This document shows positions 10,173 to 21,258 of a DNA stretch of 64,000 bases, in pieces (within the stretch, counting starts at the first letter, position 1; each line of letters opens with the position of its first letter). The stretch is from Arvicola amphibius (taxonomy: Eukaryota; Chordata; Mammalia; Rodentia; Cricetidae). The stretch spans positions 56,027,363 through 56,091,362 of the forward strand of contig NC_052057.2 in NCBI RefSeq assembly GCF_903992535.2. Reading direction: 5' to 3'. The notes beneath the pieces are model-generated. The model was not told the DNA's origin and did no database searches. It worked only from the letters and a program-made list of their open reading frames with translations. Made by a program: the position numbers and the translations under genes.

Positions 10173-12552
10173 TGTAGTCACATTAGGTAAGTTTTCAAGA
10201 TCAAGGATAGAGATATTTTAAATAGGTAGGTCATCTTTAAACAATTCATAGATCTATAGAATATGACATTTAAGATATTTTAATAACCTACATTCTTTTT
10301 CTACTTCAGAGAATATAATGGGCATTGAAGGAACTACACACAAAATTTACTTCTTTGTGGCACTACACACTAAGAAAAAGTAAAAATGCCCCTATCTTAA
10401 CTGCTGACAGTATGCTGTCCTAATTAGATAAGCAGGACACAAAATATCCTGTTTCACAGAAAAGTCTGTTGGACATATTAGGCCTATAGGCTAAGATGGA
10501 TGCCCTAATGTTGAAGAGGAACCTTTTATGCCTGTCCAGACAGCCAGCTATTCCTGTCATTACTCACATTTTTTGAAAGTCACTTGTTTGCACTTCCTTC
10601 TTTTTCAGTTAATATTCTTTCCATCTTGGGTCTCAGGGGGAGTTAAAGACTAGATATTTATAAGTATAATTTCCCTTGTTTATCTGAGTCAGAAAGCAAG
10701 TTATAATAGAAAGTAAATTAGGTACAAGAATACCTTGCCAGAAGATTGGAGAGTAAAACAGACCCACTGGTAAATCTTACAACAGGCAGTGAAAACACAC
10801 TTCTTTAATCCCAATAGCCACACTGATTGCCATAGAAACTGGTCAGTTCATGCCTTTAATCCCAGTGGTGCACACCTATAATCCCAGACCTAGAGAGGAT
10901 TATACAATGGGAGGAACATCTCTCAGGCACAGTCACATTATCAGAGTCTTGAAGGCAAGATTGCCATTTTCAGACTGAGGTCAAGGTAAGAGCCAGTGGC
11001 TGGTTGCTTTTCTTTTTAGATCTTCAGATTGAACCCCAATTCCTTTCTCTCTGAATTTTTATTAATCATAATTTAAAGTGGTCTCATGAAGACAAAACAT
11101 ATTTCACACAGGGAAAAAGTCCAGGAAAAGAACATAATCCCTTTCCTCAGTCCATTTTTCTCAATATGTTGTGAGAGAACTGGAGAAAGCTCATAGAAAA
11201 GAATAAATTATCTGGAAAAATTAATGCTGAATCTATGACAGCAGTCAGACTACCTGAATTTGAATTCAGCTCTAGTAGCTGCCAGGGACCAGCCTCAGCA
11301 GGGAAGAGGGTATTGAATCTGGGATGTCTGGAAGGTGAAATGGGTTCATGAACACAAGATTCTAATACAAGCTGACAGGCTATCAGCTGAAGGGTAGGTT
11401 CTTCTACCTGAGCTTAAAACCTGTCTTGTACTATAAATTTTACAGTGGGAAAGTGATTCTTTTTTCTTGTCACAGGATGATCATTAATTGGGCAAAGCAG
11501 ATCACAAGAAGTAAAAAATTCTTTGAAATCAGAACATCATCATTCATCATGACATTTTCCCAGTTCCCAAGCCCCATGCCAGCCACTATATACTTAATTC
11601 TTAGCTTAGCCATAAAACAACTTCTGAGGCATTCACCTCAGAGGTTAACTCCTTGCAGTTACAGAAGCATAGTTCAAGTGGTTTTCCTCCATTGTCTACT
11701 CTCCCATTGTTCTTCTCAATTTCAGCTTTGATTTAAAATGTCATAAGCAGTCATCCCTAAAGCCCTAGGTTCTTCAGAACTTTATTCATCAACTCAAGTT
11801 CCTTTTTGTTTCACTGTAATTCTTTTGTCAAGTTTTATAATCAGAAAAATAAGTTTCTAGTTTCTACAATTTACCCAAATTTTATCAGTTTTTTTCATCA
11901 GTCAGGATTTTTCCCATAAAATGCTTTACAGCTTTTAATACCTGCCCACTCTATCTGATCAGGAGTACTCAAACTATTGTACAGCAGTACATACTTTCAG
12001 AAGCCTCTGGTGTGGAAAGAGAAAAAGAACATGAAGAACAAGTACACCAGTAAAATTATTATAACCAGAAGCATCTGTAACATTGCCAAATGCACATGCA
12101 GATGACATAGAAGTGGTCCTCAGGGCACATAGGTGTTTTCACCTTGGCCCTTAAATAACACTCTCATTTAGTTGCCACTGGTTTTCCTGGAGGGAATTGC
12201 TTCCTGCATCTCAGGAATCACATCTGGAGGGGGCTAAACTTTGTCATCTCTGACAAATAGTTGCTGTTGAAGTTCCTGATAACAAAACTTTTCCATTTAC
12301 TTCTTTAAAAGGTATTCCATACAGCATTGTAGTAAATCTACACTAGGGACGAATTCACTAAAACCATGAACATTAGGGAACAAATCCAAACTATTGCATT
12401 TATATTATTCATCTGTAAATTCCTCCTTTCCTACCACAAATGCAAAAAGAAGAGCAAGATAGTAATAAAGAGAATTACAGCCTTGAGAAAAAAATATTTT
12501 ATGAAGAGGAGAGTTTGCTTACTGTAAGCATTTAGGGAATATTGTCAGAGGA
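10173..12552. other. AT-rich intergenic stretch, mostly unassigned
   Basis: No gene or convincing ORF. 10173-10330 may continue old LTR-element internal sequence. 10840-10990 contains SINE-like phrases (catgcctttaatcccag, cacctataatcccagac) suggesting a B1/B4-type remnant. 11270-11420 (ctgccagggaccagcctcag) looks like retroelement leader sequence but I cannot name it. The remainder shows nothing recognisable. Confidence 0.4.
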
Positions 12553-12909
12553 TGCTTGTTTATTTCTGAGACAACAAGACCTGAAATAAGCACACAGAAT
12601 GTGTATTAAATAAAACACTGATTGGTATATTAGTTTATGCATATTTCTTGCTAGCTCTTTTATCTTAAATTAACACATTTCTATTAATCTGTATATCACC
12701 ATGTGGTTGTGGCCTACCAGTAAGATTCTGGTTGGTGTCTGGCATCTGTCTCCTGCAGTGACTACATGACTTCTTCCTGGCTCTGCCTACTCTCTCCTCC
12801 TCTATCTTGTTGGAATTTCCACCTCTCCCTATTCTGCACTGCAAGAGGCCCAAAGAAACTTCTTTATTAACCAATGGTATTCACAGAATATAGAGGGGAA
12901 TTCCACATC
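12553..12909 (-). mobile_element. mys-like LTR, diverged (minus strand)
   Basis: Reverse complement starts TGATGTGGAATTCCCC at 12909, has a TAATAAAGAA motif near 12863 and the family phrases gtaggccacaacc and gtgtgcttatttcagg near the other end. More diverged than the copy at 9810-10172. Flanks AGAGGA (left) and AGGGAA (right) are not a convincing duplication. Region 12910-13229 to its right holds no recognised feature. Confidence 0.65.
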
Positions 12910-13229
12910 AAGGGAAGTTCAAAGAGTTTGAAGAGAAGAAGTCAGTGGGCACTGGGGAACAATTCTGAGTGAAAGAGTAATAGAATGTACAGTCCTATAT
13001 AAATACTATGTAAATTGAAAAACTTAAGTAACAATAAAGATATTTTTAAAAATCCTGGCTCTCAGTGTATACACTGAGGAATGGAACACAGGCATCTGCA
13101 AGAAAAAGCATACAAACTATCAATAACAAATAAATTAGTGAGAAGATTCAGACCATGAAGCAGAAGAAGTAGCATGGCTGACCAAACTGATTATGAGGAA
13201 TGGTGAATGCACTACAAGTAACAGTCAAC

Positions 13230-13235
13230 CTATAC
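13230..13235. repeat. Target-site duplication of the old ERV (left copy)
   Basis: CTATAC directly left of the left LTR; the identical hexamer lies at 21575-21580 directly right of the right LTR. A 6-bp duplication is usual for class II (ERVK-type) integration. Confidence 0.88.
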
Positions 13236-13527
13236 TGTCATAGTGAACCTGACAGGTGAAGCAGTGAATGGACCCTTAAAAGAAATCCAACACTAGCTCA
13301 AAACTAAGAGATAGATATTTATTTATTCAGGGTTAAACTCACAAATCAGGATTCTCTGATTGAACAGTGGATGGTGCAAGAATCCAAACAATCCAAAAGA
13401 GTAATTGGCTAAAAGGAGCAAGGGGAAGGAGAAAAGGGATGGATGTAGGTTCTGCATCCACATATATAGTATAAGAGGCCATGCCCCAGTAGGTGGGTCA
13501 CTACAAGTTGCAGGTCTTCCTACAGCA
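13236..13527 (-). repeat. 3' LTR of the old ERV
   Basis: Begins TGTCATAG and ends TACAGCA on the plus strand. Shares long blocks with 21259-21574, such as aactcacaaatca, gagcaaggggaaggag, aaaagggatgga and catatatagtataaga. The interior has diverged by many substitutions and small indels, so the insertion is old. A polypurine tract for the minus-strand element adjoins at 13528-13545 (plus-strand cctcccacttttgttt). Confidence 0.87.
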
Positions 13528-13689
13528 CCTCCCACTTTTGTTTAAATAAGAGAGTTCTAAGCATAATACAAAATTATATACAATAAATCAAATATCCTAT
13601 TCTAACTAACTTAAGTCTTGTATAATAAATAACTTGGCCAAGTCATGAATGGAAAGTAACTACAATTATCTAGTCTTCAACCCCATCAA

Positions 13690-14674
13690 AGATCCAAGAA
13701 GGGAAATAATATTACTTGAATAAGCAGGAAGTGAAATCAAGCAACTTCCAAAATGTGCAACAAATGACAGAGACAATTGGCTACCAGGGCATCTCTTTAT
13801 AATCTCCTTAGTTTGTTGCCATGTAATAGAAAACTTTTTCTTTAAACCTTTGCTATTGAAATGATGTTTTTAATGAAATTCTGAGGCCTGCAACACACTT
13901 CCAATCAATAATTGATCAATTTCTGCATTATCTTGTGCTAGAGGACCTGGCAGACCCATATGGGATTATATGTGTGTTATGTATATAGGATGAAGCCTAT
14001 TCCTGATTATGTCTAGCACCTGGATAAACAATAAAGTCAATTCTGTGTTATCTGGTATGAATTCAGCGGTTTCAATATGCAAGATAAATCTTTCCACATA
14101 CTGTGAATCAGTAACTATATTAAGAGGTTCTTTAAAATCATTTAGCATCATGAGAATAGCATATAGTTCTGCCTGCTAGACAGAATTATAAGGGCTTTGT
14201 TCCACATTACTTAATTCTTTTGATTTGTAACCTGCCTTCCATGATTTATTTCCATCAGTATAAAATGTACAGGCTTCAGTTATTGAAGCATCATGTACAA
14301 TTCAGGGAAGAATCCAAGAAGTTCTCTTTATAAAGTTAAGTCTTTTACTTTGGGGATAGTTGCTATTAATTTCTCCAAAAAAATAGCATGAGCTCTTTGT
14401 CAAGGTTCATTGTCTTTCCATAACTTTTTATTTCTTCAGTAGTAAATGGCACTATAATATCTGCTGGGTCTATACCTGCTAGTTGACAAAGTCTCAATTT
14501 ACCTTTTATAATTAAGTCAGAAACATTTTCCACATAAGCTTTTAATTTTTTACTTGGTTTATATGGTAAAACAATCCATTCTAAAATAATATTTTCCCTC
14601 TGCATTAAAATTCCTGTAGGAGAAATTCTGGAAGGCAATATGACTAGAATACAATTAAGATTTGGATTCACCCA
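13690..14674 (-). pseudogene. ERV pol remnant: RT connection, RNase H, integrase start
   Basis: On the minus strand from 14674: ILPSRISPTG and LCQLAGIDPADIIVPFTTEEI match the connection segment of class II ERV polymerases. Then come a decayed RNase H block with NIVTDSQYVERF (near 14110), and the RNase H/integrase junction with NRLHPIYITHIRSH and GLPGPLAQDNAEID (near 13930), followed by the beginning of an integrase HHCC-type region (HHFNSKGLKKKFSITWQQ). Stops interrupt it, and the integrase core is absent before the polypurine tract and LTR. Family assignment rests on these conserved phrases. Confidence 0.8.
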
Positions 14675-14921
14675 TGTTGCGGGAGCTCCTTCTGCTCCTT
14701 TAGCCAATAGCCACTGAGATACCAGCCCATTGGGGCAGAGACTGCCCTTCACTGTCTCTCTTGCTTCCAGCTCCACTCCCGGCTACTAGGCTCCTTTCCT
14801 GATTGCGCAGATGGCTGTTGTCTGGGATGGTGATGTGTAAGTTTTTCCCCCTTAAATAAATAACCATTCTATTAATCATAATTCCAAACTGGTGTGGCAT
14901 CATTTGTGACTTACACCTTCA
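14675..14921 (+). mobile_element. IAP-like LTR, plus strand, fused to a tRNA copy
   Basis: A 247-bp LTR-like unit, TGTTGCGGG to CTTCA. It shares gccaatagcc, gataccagccca, actaggctcctttcctga, tgtaagttttt and the R-U5 phrase aactggtgtgg with the unit at 55955-56210. TAAATAAATAA near 14853 can serve as the polyadenylation signal. It is followed, after TC, directly by a primer-binding site and the complement of an entire tRNA-Lys (14924-14999). It lies in the opposite orientation to the host ERV at a point where pro and most of RT are missing. Confidence 0.75.
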
Positions 14922-14923
14922 TC

Positions 14924-14999
14924 TGGCATCCAACGTGGGTCTTGAACCTACGACCTTGAGATTAAGAGTCTCATGCTCTACCAACTGAGCTAGCTGGGC
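14924..14999 (-). tRNA. tRNA-Lys(CTT)-like sequence including CCA, fused to the LTR (pseudo-tRNA)
   Basis: The minus strand reads a 76-nt tRNA: GCCCAGC acceptor start, D arm TAGCTCAGTTGGTAG, anticodon loop ACTCTTAAT with CTT, T arm GGTTCAAGACC, and a 3' end TTGGATGCCA that includes CCA. The CCA is not genome-encoded in eukaryotic tRNA genes, and it sits exactly where a retroviral primer-binding site (TGG...) is expected 2 bp after the LTR end. I therefore read it as a reverse-transcribed copy of the primer tRNA rather than a tRNA gene. The B box has a G-to-A change and the acceptor stem a C-A mismatch, so transcription as a tRNA is unlikely. Confidence 0.8.
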
Positions 15000-15013
15000 T
15001 GGTGGCAGGTAGC

Positions 15014-15505
15014 CTAGCGGGGTGAAGTGGGTATTCTAAAACCAAATGTTTGGGTGCCAGGTTCTCCTATTTTGCCATTCCCAGAGGAGATATTATTCCT
15101 AGAAATTCCTTGCCTACAATCCCTTCTCAGATGTGCTATTTTACCACAATTAAAACATTTGGCAGCTTGATATCTCCTCATTACTTTGGAAATTGCTTCT
15201 CCTACCCAAGATACAGCATTATAGTCAAATGTCTCAATGCTCACTGTATGCATAATGCATTCATTTATAGGTGCAGATCTAAACCATAAAAGACAATTAT
15301 CTTTTGCTTTCTAAGTTTGCATAAGCAAAAGTTGGAGATTCAAGAATTATTAATTTAGCTTCTGGGTCCATCACTCCTATTTGTACAGCCTAACTTAATC
15401 TTTGTAAAAAAAAAAGTTAGTAAAGTGTTCTCTATATCCTGTCTAACCGTGGTATACGATTCAATTCTTTTTCTTAGTTCTTGAATCTTGTCCCAAACAT
15501 TCAAG
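15014..15505 (-). pseudogene. ERV gag remnant: nucleocapsid with zinc knuckle
   Basis: The minus-strand reading frame 15253-15014 contains CFNCGKIAHLRRDC (about 15165-15117), a CX2CX4HX4C-type zinc knuckle, followed by a Gly/Thr-rich tail. This is the nucleic-acid-binding domain of a retroviral Gag. Upstream sequence to 15505 is gag but frame-broken. The right side is interrupted by the RPL17 pseudogene. Confidence 0.8.
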
Positions 15506-16162
15506 CATTTTTTTTTTTTACTTTTATCTGCATTTATTTCATGTTGAATTTATTCCTGTGCTAGAAGCTTTTGTTTCTGTCTTCTGTGTCTTCTGGGATA
15601 TCTTTTTCTTCTGTGCAACCTCCTCTTCTGGCTTTGGAACAATCTGTTTCTTTTCAGTGAGGATCATCTCGATGTGGCAGGGGGAGCTCATGTGTGGGAT
15701 AATCTGGCCATGAGCTCTGTAAGTTTGTCGGCTCATCTTAGGTGCTTTGTTCACCTGGATGTGCTCAATGACCAGAGAGTCTACATATAAACCCTTCAGT
15801 TCAGCATTGCTCTCTGCATTTTTAAGCATGTGCAGCAAAAATTCTGCACTCTTTTTTTTGGCCACCAACCCTGTGTCCAGCCCCACTGTTTGACCTGGGC
15901 GCACCTACGGACTCCACCATTGTGCCATTGGAACTGCACACACTGCTTTTTCAAAGTGACATCTTTCAGATACTTGGTCGCTTTTTGGATATGCATACCC
16001 TTGATGGCCTGGGCTGTTTCACGGGTGTTTTGAAAGTAAACCTGAAGGTTTGATCCTCTTGATTTGCATGATTTTGTAGTGTTTTCTGGGTCGAGAGAAT
16101 AGCGAACCATCTTCACAGGTCACCTCTGGCCACTTACAGGAAGAGGAAGAGCAGCATTCAAG
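15498..16162 (-). pseudogene. Rpl17: Processed pseudogene of ribosomal protein L17 (uL22), minus strand
   Basis: The minus strand from ATG 16113 reads MVRYSLDPENTTKSCKSR, then NTRETAQAIKGMHI, KATKYLKDVTLKKQC, and in a second frame AEFLLHMLKNAESNAELKG, SLVIEHIQVNKAPKM and PCHIEMILTEKKQIV, which are recognisable L17 blocks with the order intact and no introns. The frame changes at a run of eight Ts (15850-15857, plus strand). Several substitutions and C-terminal changes are present. A poly(A) tract (plus-strand T run 15508-15519) marks the 3' end and a short 5' UTR follows 16116. CATTCAAG at 15498-15505 and 16155-16162 is the target duplication. This is an L1-mediated retrocopy inserted into ERV gag; not functional. 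Confidence 0.93.
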
Positions 16163-16600
16163 ACTTTTTCGTGGCATGAGGACAATATTTCTCTATTGTA
16201 AAGAGCTTGGTCCTGTGGGTCAGCATAAGGGCCTTCGCCAAAAATTTGATCTTGGGAAACCTCAAGACTTTTTGCTTTATCCTGTTGTTCCATAGTTTTG
16301 GATTCCTCCCTGAAATAAATTCCAAACATCAAGGAAGCTCAGTAATCCAGGACTGCAAAAACTGAAAAAAGTCATGGGGGCTTTCCCTGATGTTAGAAGC
16401 CCAAGACTTTATCACCTTCTTAAAAAATGCAAATGCAAGCCATAAATTATGACAGCTTGCTTAATTTCTTTTAGATCATTCATTCCTATTGGTGTTTGTC
16501 TACCTTCTTTAGCTCCCTTTGAGCCTTTAGAAGCTGATGTTTTGTCAGAGTAAATTACAGGGTAGGAAGCCAAAGCCCTGGGTGAGCCAGTTCTGGGGGC
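16163..16600 (-). pseudogene. ERV gag remnant: capsid N-terminal part
   Basis: Minus-strand pieces include YPVIYSDKTS, a Pro-Ile-Gly segment, DLKEIKQAVIIYGLH (about 16460) and, after stops, QQDKAKSLEVSQDQ and DPQDQALYNREIL. The LKEIKQA...YG phrase resembles the capsid start of class II ERV Gag. It is interrupted on the right by the younger LTR element at 16601. Confidence 0.65.
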
Positions 16601-16606
16601 CACTGG
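16601..16606. repeat. Target-site duplication of the young LTR element (left copy)
   Basis: CACTGG immediately before TGTTGAAGG; the same hexamer is at 19719-19724 immediately after CCATCA. Confidence 0.9.
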
Positions 16607-17006
16607 TGTTGAAGGAACGGGCGGGGGGCTGTATCCCGCCACCCGGCTAGCTTTACCCAAAATAATTACACAGAAACTGTATTCTTTTAAAACACTGCCT
16701 GGCCCATAGTTTCAGCCTCTTATTGGCTAATTCTCATATCTTGCTTTAACCCATATTTAGTAATTTATATAGCACCACGAGGGGTGCCTTACCAGGAGAG
16801 ATCTTAACCTGCGTCCATCTTGGAGAGAAGCATGGCAGCTGCATATCGAGACTGCCTGAAGCATCTCCCCAACTCTACTTCCTTGTTCCCACAATTCTGT
16901 TCTGTCTACTCCACCTACCTAATTTTCTGTCTCTTAAAGGGCCAAGGCAGTTTTCTTTATTAATTAACCAATGAAAGAAACATAGACAGATAACTCTCCT
17001 CCATCA
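16607..17006 (-). repeat. 3' LTR of the young mys-like element
   Basis: Plus-strand limits TGTTGAAGGAACGGG to CTCCATCA. On the minus strand it holds CCAATAAGAGG, TTTAAAAGAATACAG and a TTAATAAAGAA polyadenylation-type motif. The minus-strand polypurine tract adjoins at 17007-17020. Confidence 0.9.
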
Positions 17007-19320
17007 TTTCCCCTTTTTCTGTTTAAACAAAACAGAAAGGCTTCAACTTTAACATAGCAAAATTACATATAACAAAACAGTTATCAAGCAAGTATTACAG
17101 TTACAATATTTAAATCTATTTTATCTTTTATCATAACTAAGGAAATCTATAACTATCTATTTATTCTTCAACTCCATCAAAGACTTCAGAAGGATATAAT
17201 ATTACCTAAGTAAACAAGTCATTCGTAACTTTTAAACTCTAGAAATGACAGAGACAACTCTCTGCCTAGACAGTCACCCAAAGTTCCTCTGTACCGTTGG
17301 GGCATCCATCTTCAGCCTTTAGGCCCATAGTGTCCAGCAGACTTTTTCATGAAGCAGGAAATTCCAAAGACAGTTCAGTCACTTTCTGCTGTGTCCTGCA
17401 GAACGTCTCGCAGACTCTTTCATGAATCAGGAACCCCAAAAGGCCATCTCACCATTAGGCAAGTTCAGCAGTCCTCTTTCTGTGGGTTCCTTGTGTCCAG
17501 TTTATGCAACAGTCCAGCCAAGAGCAGTTTCTTGCCCAAATGGCTAACAAACTCCATAAGTAGCCTCTTCGATGCCCATCTTCCTCTCAAAGTAGATTGG
17601 TGCTGCCAGGAGCAGACGTGTCTCATTGTCATGAAAAACCCTAAGTTATTAAAACATTAAATGCCATATTCTGCAGTCTTTGAAAGATATGAAGAATGTC
17701 TATCTAACTGAAATATATCTCTACATATCTAGAAAATCTAACATGAGTACAGGCTTAACTATTATCAATGATTATCCATTAACAACCTATATTTCCTAAT
17801 TATACATTACAGTTTTTAAAATGAACTACACAATCAAAATAGCTTAATCAAGATCAGAAATACATATACATATAACAAATTGACCTTAAAATCCATACCA
17901 TTGCAAATTATTCATCTCTATATCATATCCCCCTTTAAATGTAAAAGAACATTTATAAACAATATTTGGAAAATGGGCGCAGTTTTTTCTCTCCAAACTG
18001 CTTCCTGCTGAATGGAGGCATTGTTATTTAGGTCTTTCATGGTATAACCTGTCTGCCAGGTTCATCTCAGTCGGCAGTTGAGCGAAGTAATTTTTTGAGG
18101 GTGTTCACAGCAATCTTTCAGGAGGGCGTGGTCTATCATACCATATTGGGATAGAAGCAATCCACACGGTGTCATCCTCTGTGAAAACAAAAGAAGACCC
18201 TCTTTTCCAAAGCATCATGTTCTTAGATCCAAATTCTGAAGTCATACCATTAAGATGTCCATTCTGGTCTAGCCTGGCAGCCCATATAATGAAATGTCTC
18301 TCTGTACTTAGCTCCTTTACAGTCAAAAATTTCAAAGAAAACACAATAAAATACATAATCCAGACTCTCTGTGAATTTTCCATTTTTACGTGGCTTATTT
18401 TTACTCTATCACTTTACTTCTTTCTCTTTAAAGACTTTACCCTTTTTTTAAAATGCATTAACTTTATTCTCTATATTCTTTTTCTCTCTCATTCATCCAA
18501 CATTGTGACCCATATGGGGGTCTTCTATGTCTGAATCTGTCCTATTGTGTATCTGTAATTCTTCTACTGTCGAGAAACATGTTTGATTTGCGCCTTTATA
18601 TCACTAAGCGCTTAAGACTCTAAGCTGTGACAATCCTAGGTCAAAAACAGGTACTGTGAGCTTGCCACGCCCAGTCCAACATGGTGGAGCCGCTTGTGAC
18701 TCTGAATCAGTTGTACCTCTGAGCTGCAGAGCCGATGGACTGTTCTGGATGTTGGCTCCACCTCTCTCCAATTTCAAAATGGAGGATGTACCATTTTCTA
18801 CTAGCTCTGGGGCCGCCAGGTAGGAGCTGCACTCAGCACTTTAACTCTGAGACTGAGCATGCAGCACAGAAACTCTTTTCATACAAGTTACAGCCAAATC
18901 TGAGACACAGAGCACTGCACAGTCTGAAAACATCTCTCTGTATGGCGGCAGAAATCTGCCATGTTCTCCTGCTCGCCTAAGCCTGATTCCGCCATCTGCC
19001 CAGGTGCAGGCAGGGAGCAATGAGCCATTGGCATGGTCTCAGAGCACTTTCTTTCCGATCCCAAGCAGGAACACAAACATCCAGTCCAAAAAAGCCATTG
19101 AAATGCTTTAAAGCCAGAGTTCGCACTGGCGGCACAGCACCAGGAAGCCCCGTTTTAAAATGACTCAGCTTTTTCTCTGCCGCTATTGCCGAAACAGGAA
19201 ATCTCTCTACAGCACGTCCAGGCAAACAGCAAAAAGCTGTGTTAAACTCTCTCTCTCTCCTTTATTTAAAGCTTTTTCAGGTTTTTACGTGGATTTAGTC
19301 ACCATGTTGGAGCGCCAATC
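17007..19320 (-). other. Non-coding interior of the young mys-like element
   Basis: No reading frame longer than about 120 codons, and none with a recognisable domain. The left third is AT-rich. The right third (about 18600-19300) is richer in GC and resembles a packaging/leader region. At 19293-19319 the minus strand reads ATTGGCGCTCCAACATGG right after the LTR, which resembles a tRNA-Lys primer-binding site with one inserted base. Weak similarity to 9005-9655 shows an older relative in this window. Confidence 0.75.
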
Positions 19321-19718
19321 TGTTGAAGGAATGGGCGGGGGGCTGTATCCCGCCACCCGGCTAGCTTTACCCAAAATAATTACACAGAAACTGTATTCTT
19401 TTAAAACACTGCCTGGCCCATAGTTTCAGCCTCTTATTGGCTAATTCTCATATCTTGCTTTAACCCATATTTAGTAATTTATATAGCACCACGAGGGGTG
19501 CCTTACCAGGAGAGATCTTAACCTGCATCCATCTTGGAGAGAAGCATGGCAGCTGCATATCGAGACTGCCTGAAGCGTCTCCCCAACTCTACTTCCTTGT
19601 TCCCACAATTCTGTTCTGTCTACTCCACCTACCTAATTTTCTGTCTCTTAAAGGGCCAAGGCAGTTTTCTTTATTAATTAACCAATGAAAGAAACATAGA
19701 CAGATAACTCCTCCATCA
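19321..19718 (-). repeat. 5' LTR of the young mys-like element
   Basis: Nearly identical to 16607-17006; differences seen are C/T near position 12 of the unit, G/A in the ctgcRtccatc segment, A/G in gaagcRtctcc and two bases missing in the aactcc segment. As the 5' LTR of a minus-strand element it would have driven its transcription. Confidence 0.9.
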
Positions 19719-19724
19719 CACTGG

Positions 19725-20250
19725 TGATGTTCCATCCTGTCCTTGTGCTTTCTTTTCCTGTTTATCAGCTCCAATAATTTTCTCAATCATTTCAAATCTT
19801 TTTATCATTGTCTTTGGTAAAGCCTGAATCTGTAAAGCCCATATATATTTCTGGTGATTACATTGAGGCATCAAATCCCTGGGCCTCATTCTGCACCTGT
19901 TATTTCAAGGTTTGAATGTTCTCCATTAAAGATAACATCTCCTTCTTAGACTTTACTTGAATATCGTGTAGATTGACAATCTGAAGATGCATTCTTTCTG
20001 TTAATTTATCATAACTTCTCGATATCTTTTGAAATTCAACAGTATAAATTCTTTCAGATAATTTCCTAGTACCCTTAGATATGGAGTCAATTCTGTCTGA
20101 CAGTATTAACTTTTTCATATAACCTCTGATTTTCAATGATATTAATCCTGTCAACTAGCTGTTCATTGTTAGTCTGTAAAGATTGTATCATTTCTACGAG
20201 TGCCATATTCTTCCTTAATGATAGAATATGGAGAAGAAAACTGAAACTTA
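19725..20250 (-). pseudogene. ERV gag remnant, N-terminal coiled-coil-like part
   Basis: Continues the gag cut by the younger element. The minus strand reads QEKKAQGQDGTSPV-like sequence near 19740, then an open stretch (20154-19900) with KLTERMHLQIVNLHDIQ and KSKKEMLSLMENIQ, rich in Leu, Ile, Lys and Glu at heptad-like spacing. Compatible with a Gag matrix/coiled-coil linker, but the assignment relies on position. Confidence 0.5.
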
Positions 20251-20374
20251 GTAGCCAATAAATTGAGATATCCCCATAGTCATATAAGCCTCACATAATA
20301 CAATCCATAGTATTAGCAAAAACGTACTAAAGGTCACATTGGTAATTGTAGGCCTATATTTCTATATGGTGTGG

Positions 20375-20775
20375 CAGCCACGCACCAAAGCCATAGGTCC
20401 CATCAGAAGGGGTCACATAGCTCTGCAGACAAGCTGTCTCTGCCTAACAATGGACAGGATGTTTGGTGCTCCTTCCTTTGTAATTTGGAGGATATCTTAT
20501 AGAGATGGTAATTCAAGCCTATGTGACAGCTAGCATACTCAGCAGACAGGTAGATGCAGACGTGACAAAAGGCCATTCACCTGGTTACCGAGGAGACAGC
20601 CTAATGTATTTTCCTGCTCAGTTTATGTGTTGGTATAAAAGTTGGTTGAAAAATAAACATCAGGAAAAAGAAGCCTGAGATGCCCTTCCATGATGACCAC
20701 ATAAGTTGTGTCTGATTATTCCTTGCGGCTCTGTACCAGTCCAGTTAGAAAAGATAATTTTCTGTGTTGGAGCCA
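20375..20775 (+). mobile_element. Probable LTR inserted in the ERV leader (plus strand)
   Basis: Starts TGTGGCAGCC, has TATAAAAG at about 20634 followed by AATAAA at about 20653 and ends near GTTGGAGCCA. This spacing of TATA box, R and polyadenylation signal is LTR-like. It lies inside the 5' leader/gag start of the old ERV in the opposite orientation. Boundaries and family are uncertain and no clean duplication was found. 20776-21258 is leader sequence without recognised coding content. Confidence 0.45.
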
Positions 20776-21258
20776 CATGGGCTCTAACAGTAATGAAATC
20801 TGATATATTATCTATTATCCAGCAGATGGTGCAGTTGCAGAGTCATGACTAGAAGCAATGCAATGGTGATAGGAATGGTCCTGGGCTGTTTTAGTTTCCA
20901 CCATGGTGCTTGTTAAAGACTGAGAATTATGTGTTGCTTGACAAATTAAATGTAATTAAATCAATTCCATACATGGAACAAGAAACCCAGAATCCAGGAA
21001 CAGAGAACAGAAACCTAGAAGAGACACATGCCACCAAGCAACACAGAATCATCCCAGGGGATTACAGCAGTTGTCAAGGAGTGTGTCCACTTGTGCTCTG
21101 GCTCTCTGCATAAGCATGGCAAACTCTGTTGTAATGGGGATTTAACAAAAATCTGCTCAGGCAAAAGCAAGCCAGGTGGGCAGAGACAGTCCAGGCCCGT
21201 GGAAAGGTTTGGCAGCTCACCCAGGAAGTGTGGAGTTTAAATCCACATGGGCATCAAG

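Larger units (their letters stand above)
16607..19718 (-). mobile_element. Young non-autonomous mys-like LTR retrotransposon (complete)
   Basis: A complete element with two LTRs of 400 and 398 bp, a 2.3-kb interior and the 6-bp duplication CACTGG. Orientation is minus: the polypurine tract (AGAAAAAGGGGAAA) lies next to the left LTR and a Lys-type primer site next to the right LTR. No gag, pol or env frame is recognisable in the interior, so it must have been mobilised in trans. The LTRs differ by three substitutions and a 2-bp indel by my reading, so it is much younger than the host ERV whose gag it splits. Confidence 0.9.

Noticed and set aside
14924..14999. A functional tRNA-Lys gene
   Set aside because: CCA is encoded and joined to an LTR primer site, the B box and acceptor stem are damaged, and no terminator-like T run suits a minus-strand tRNA gene.
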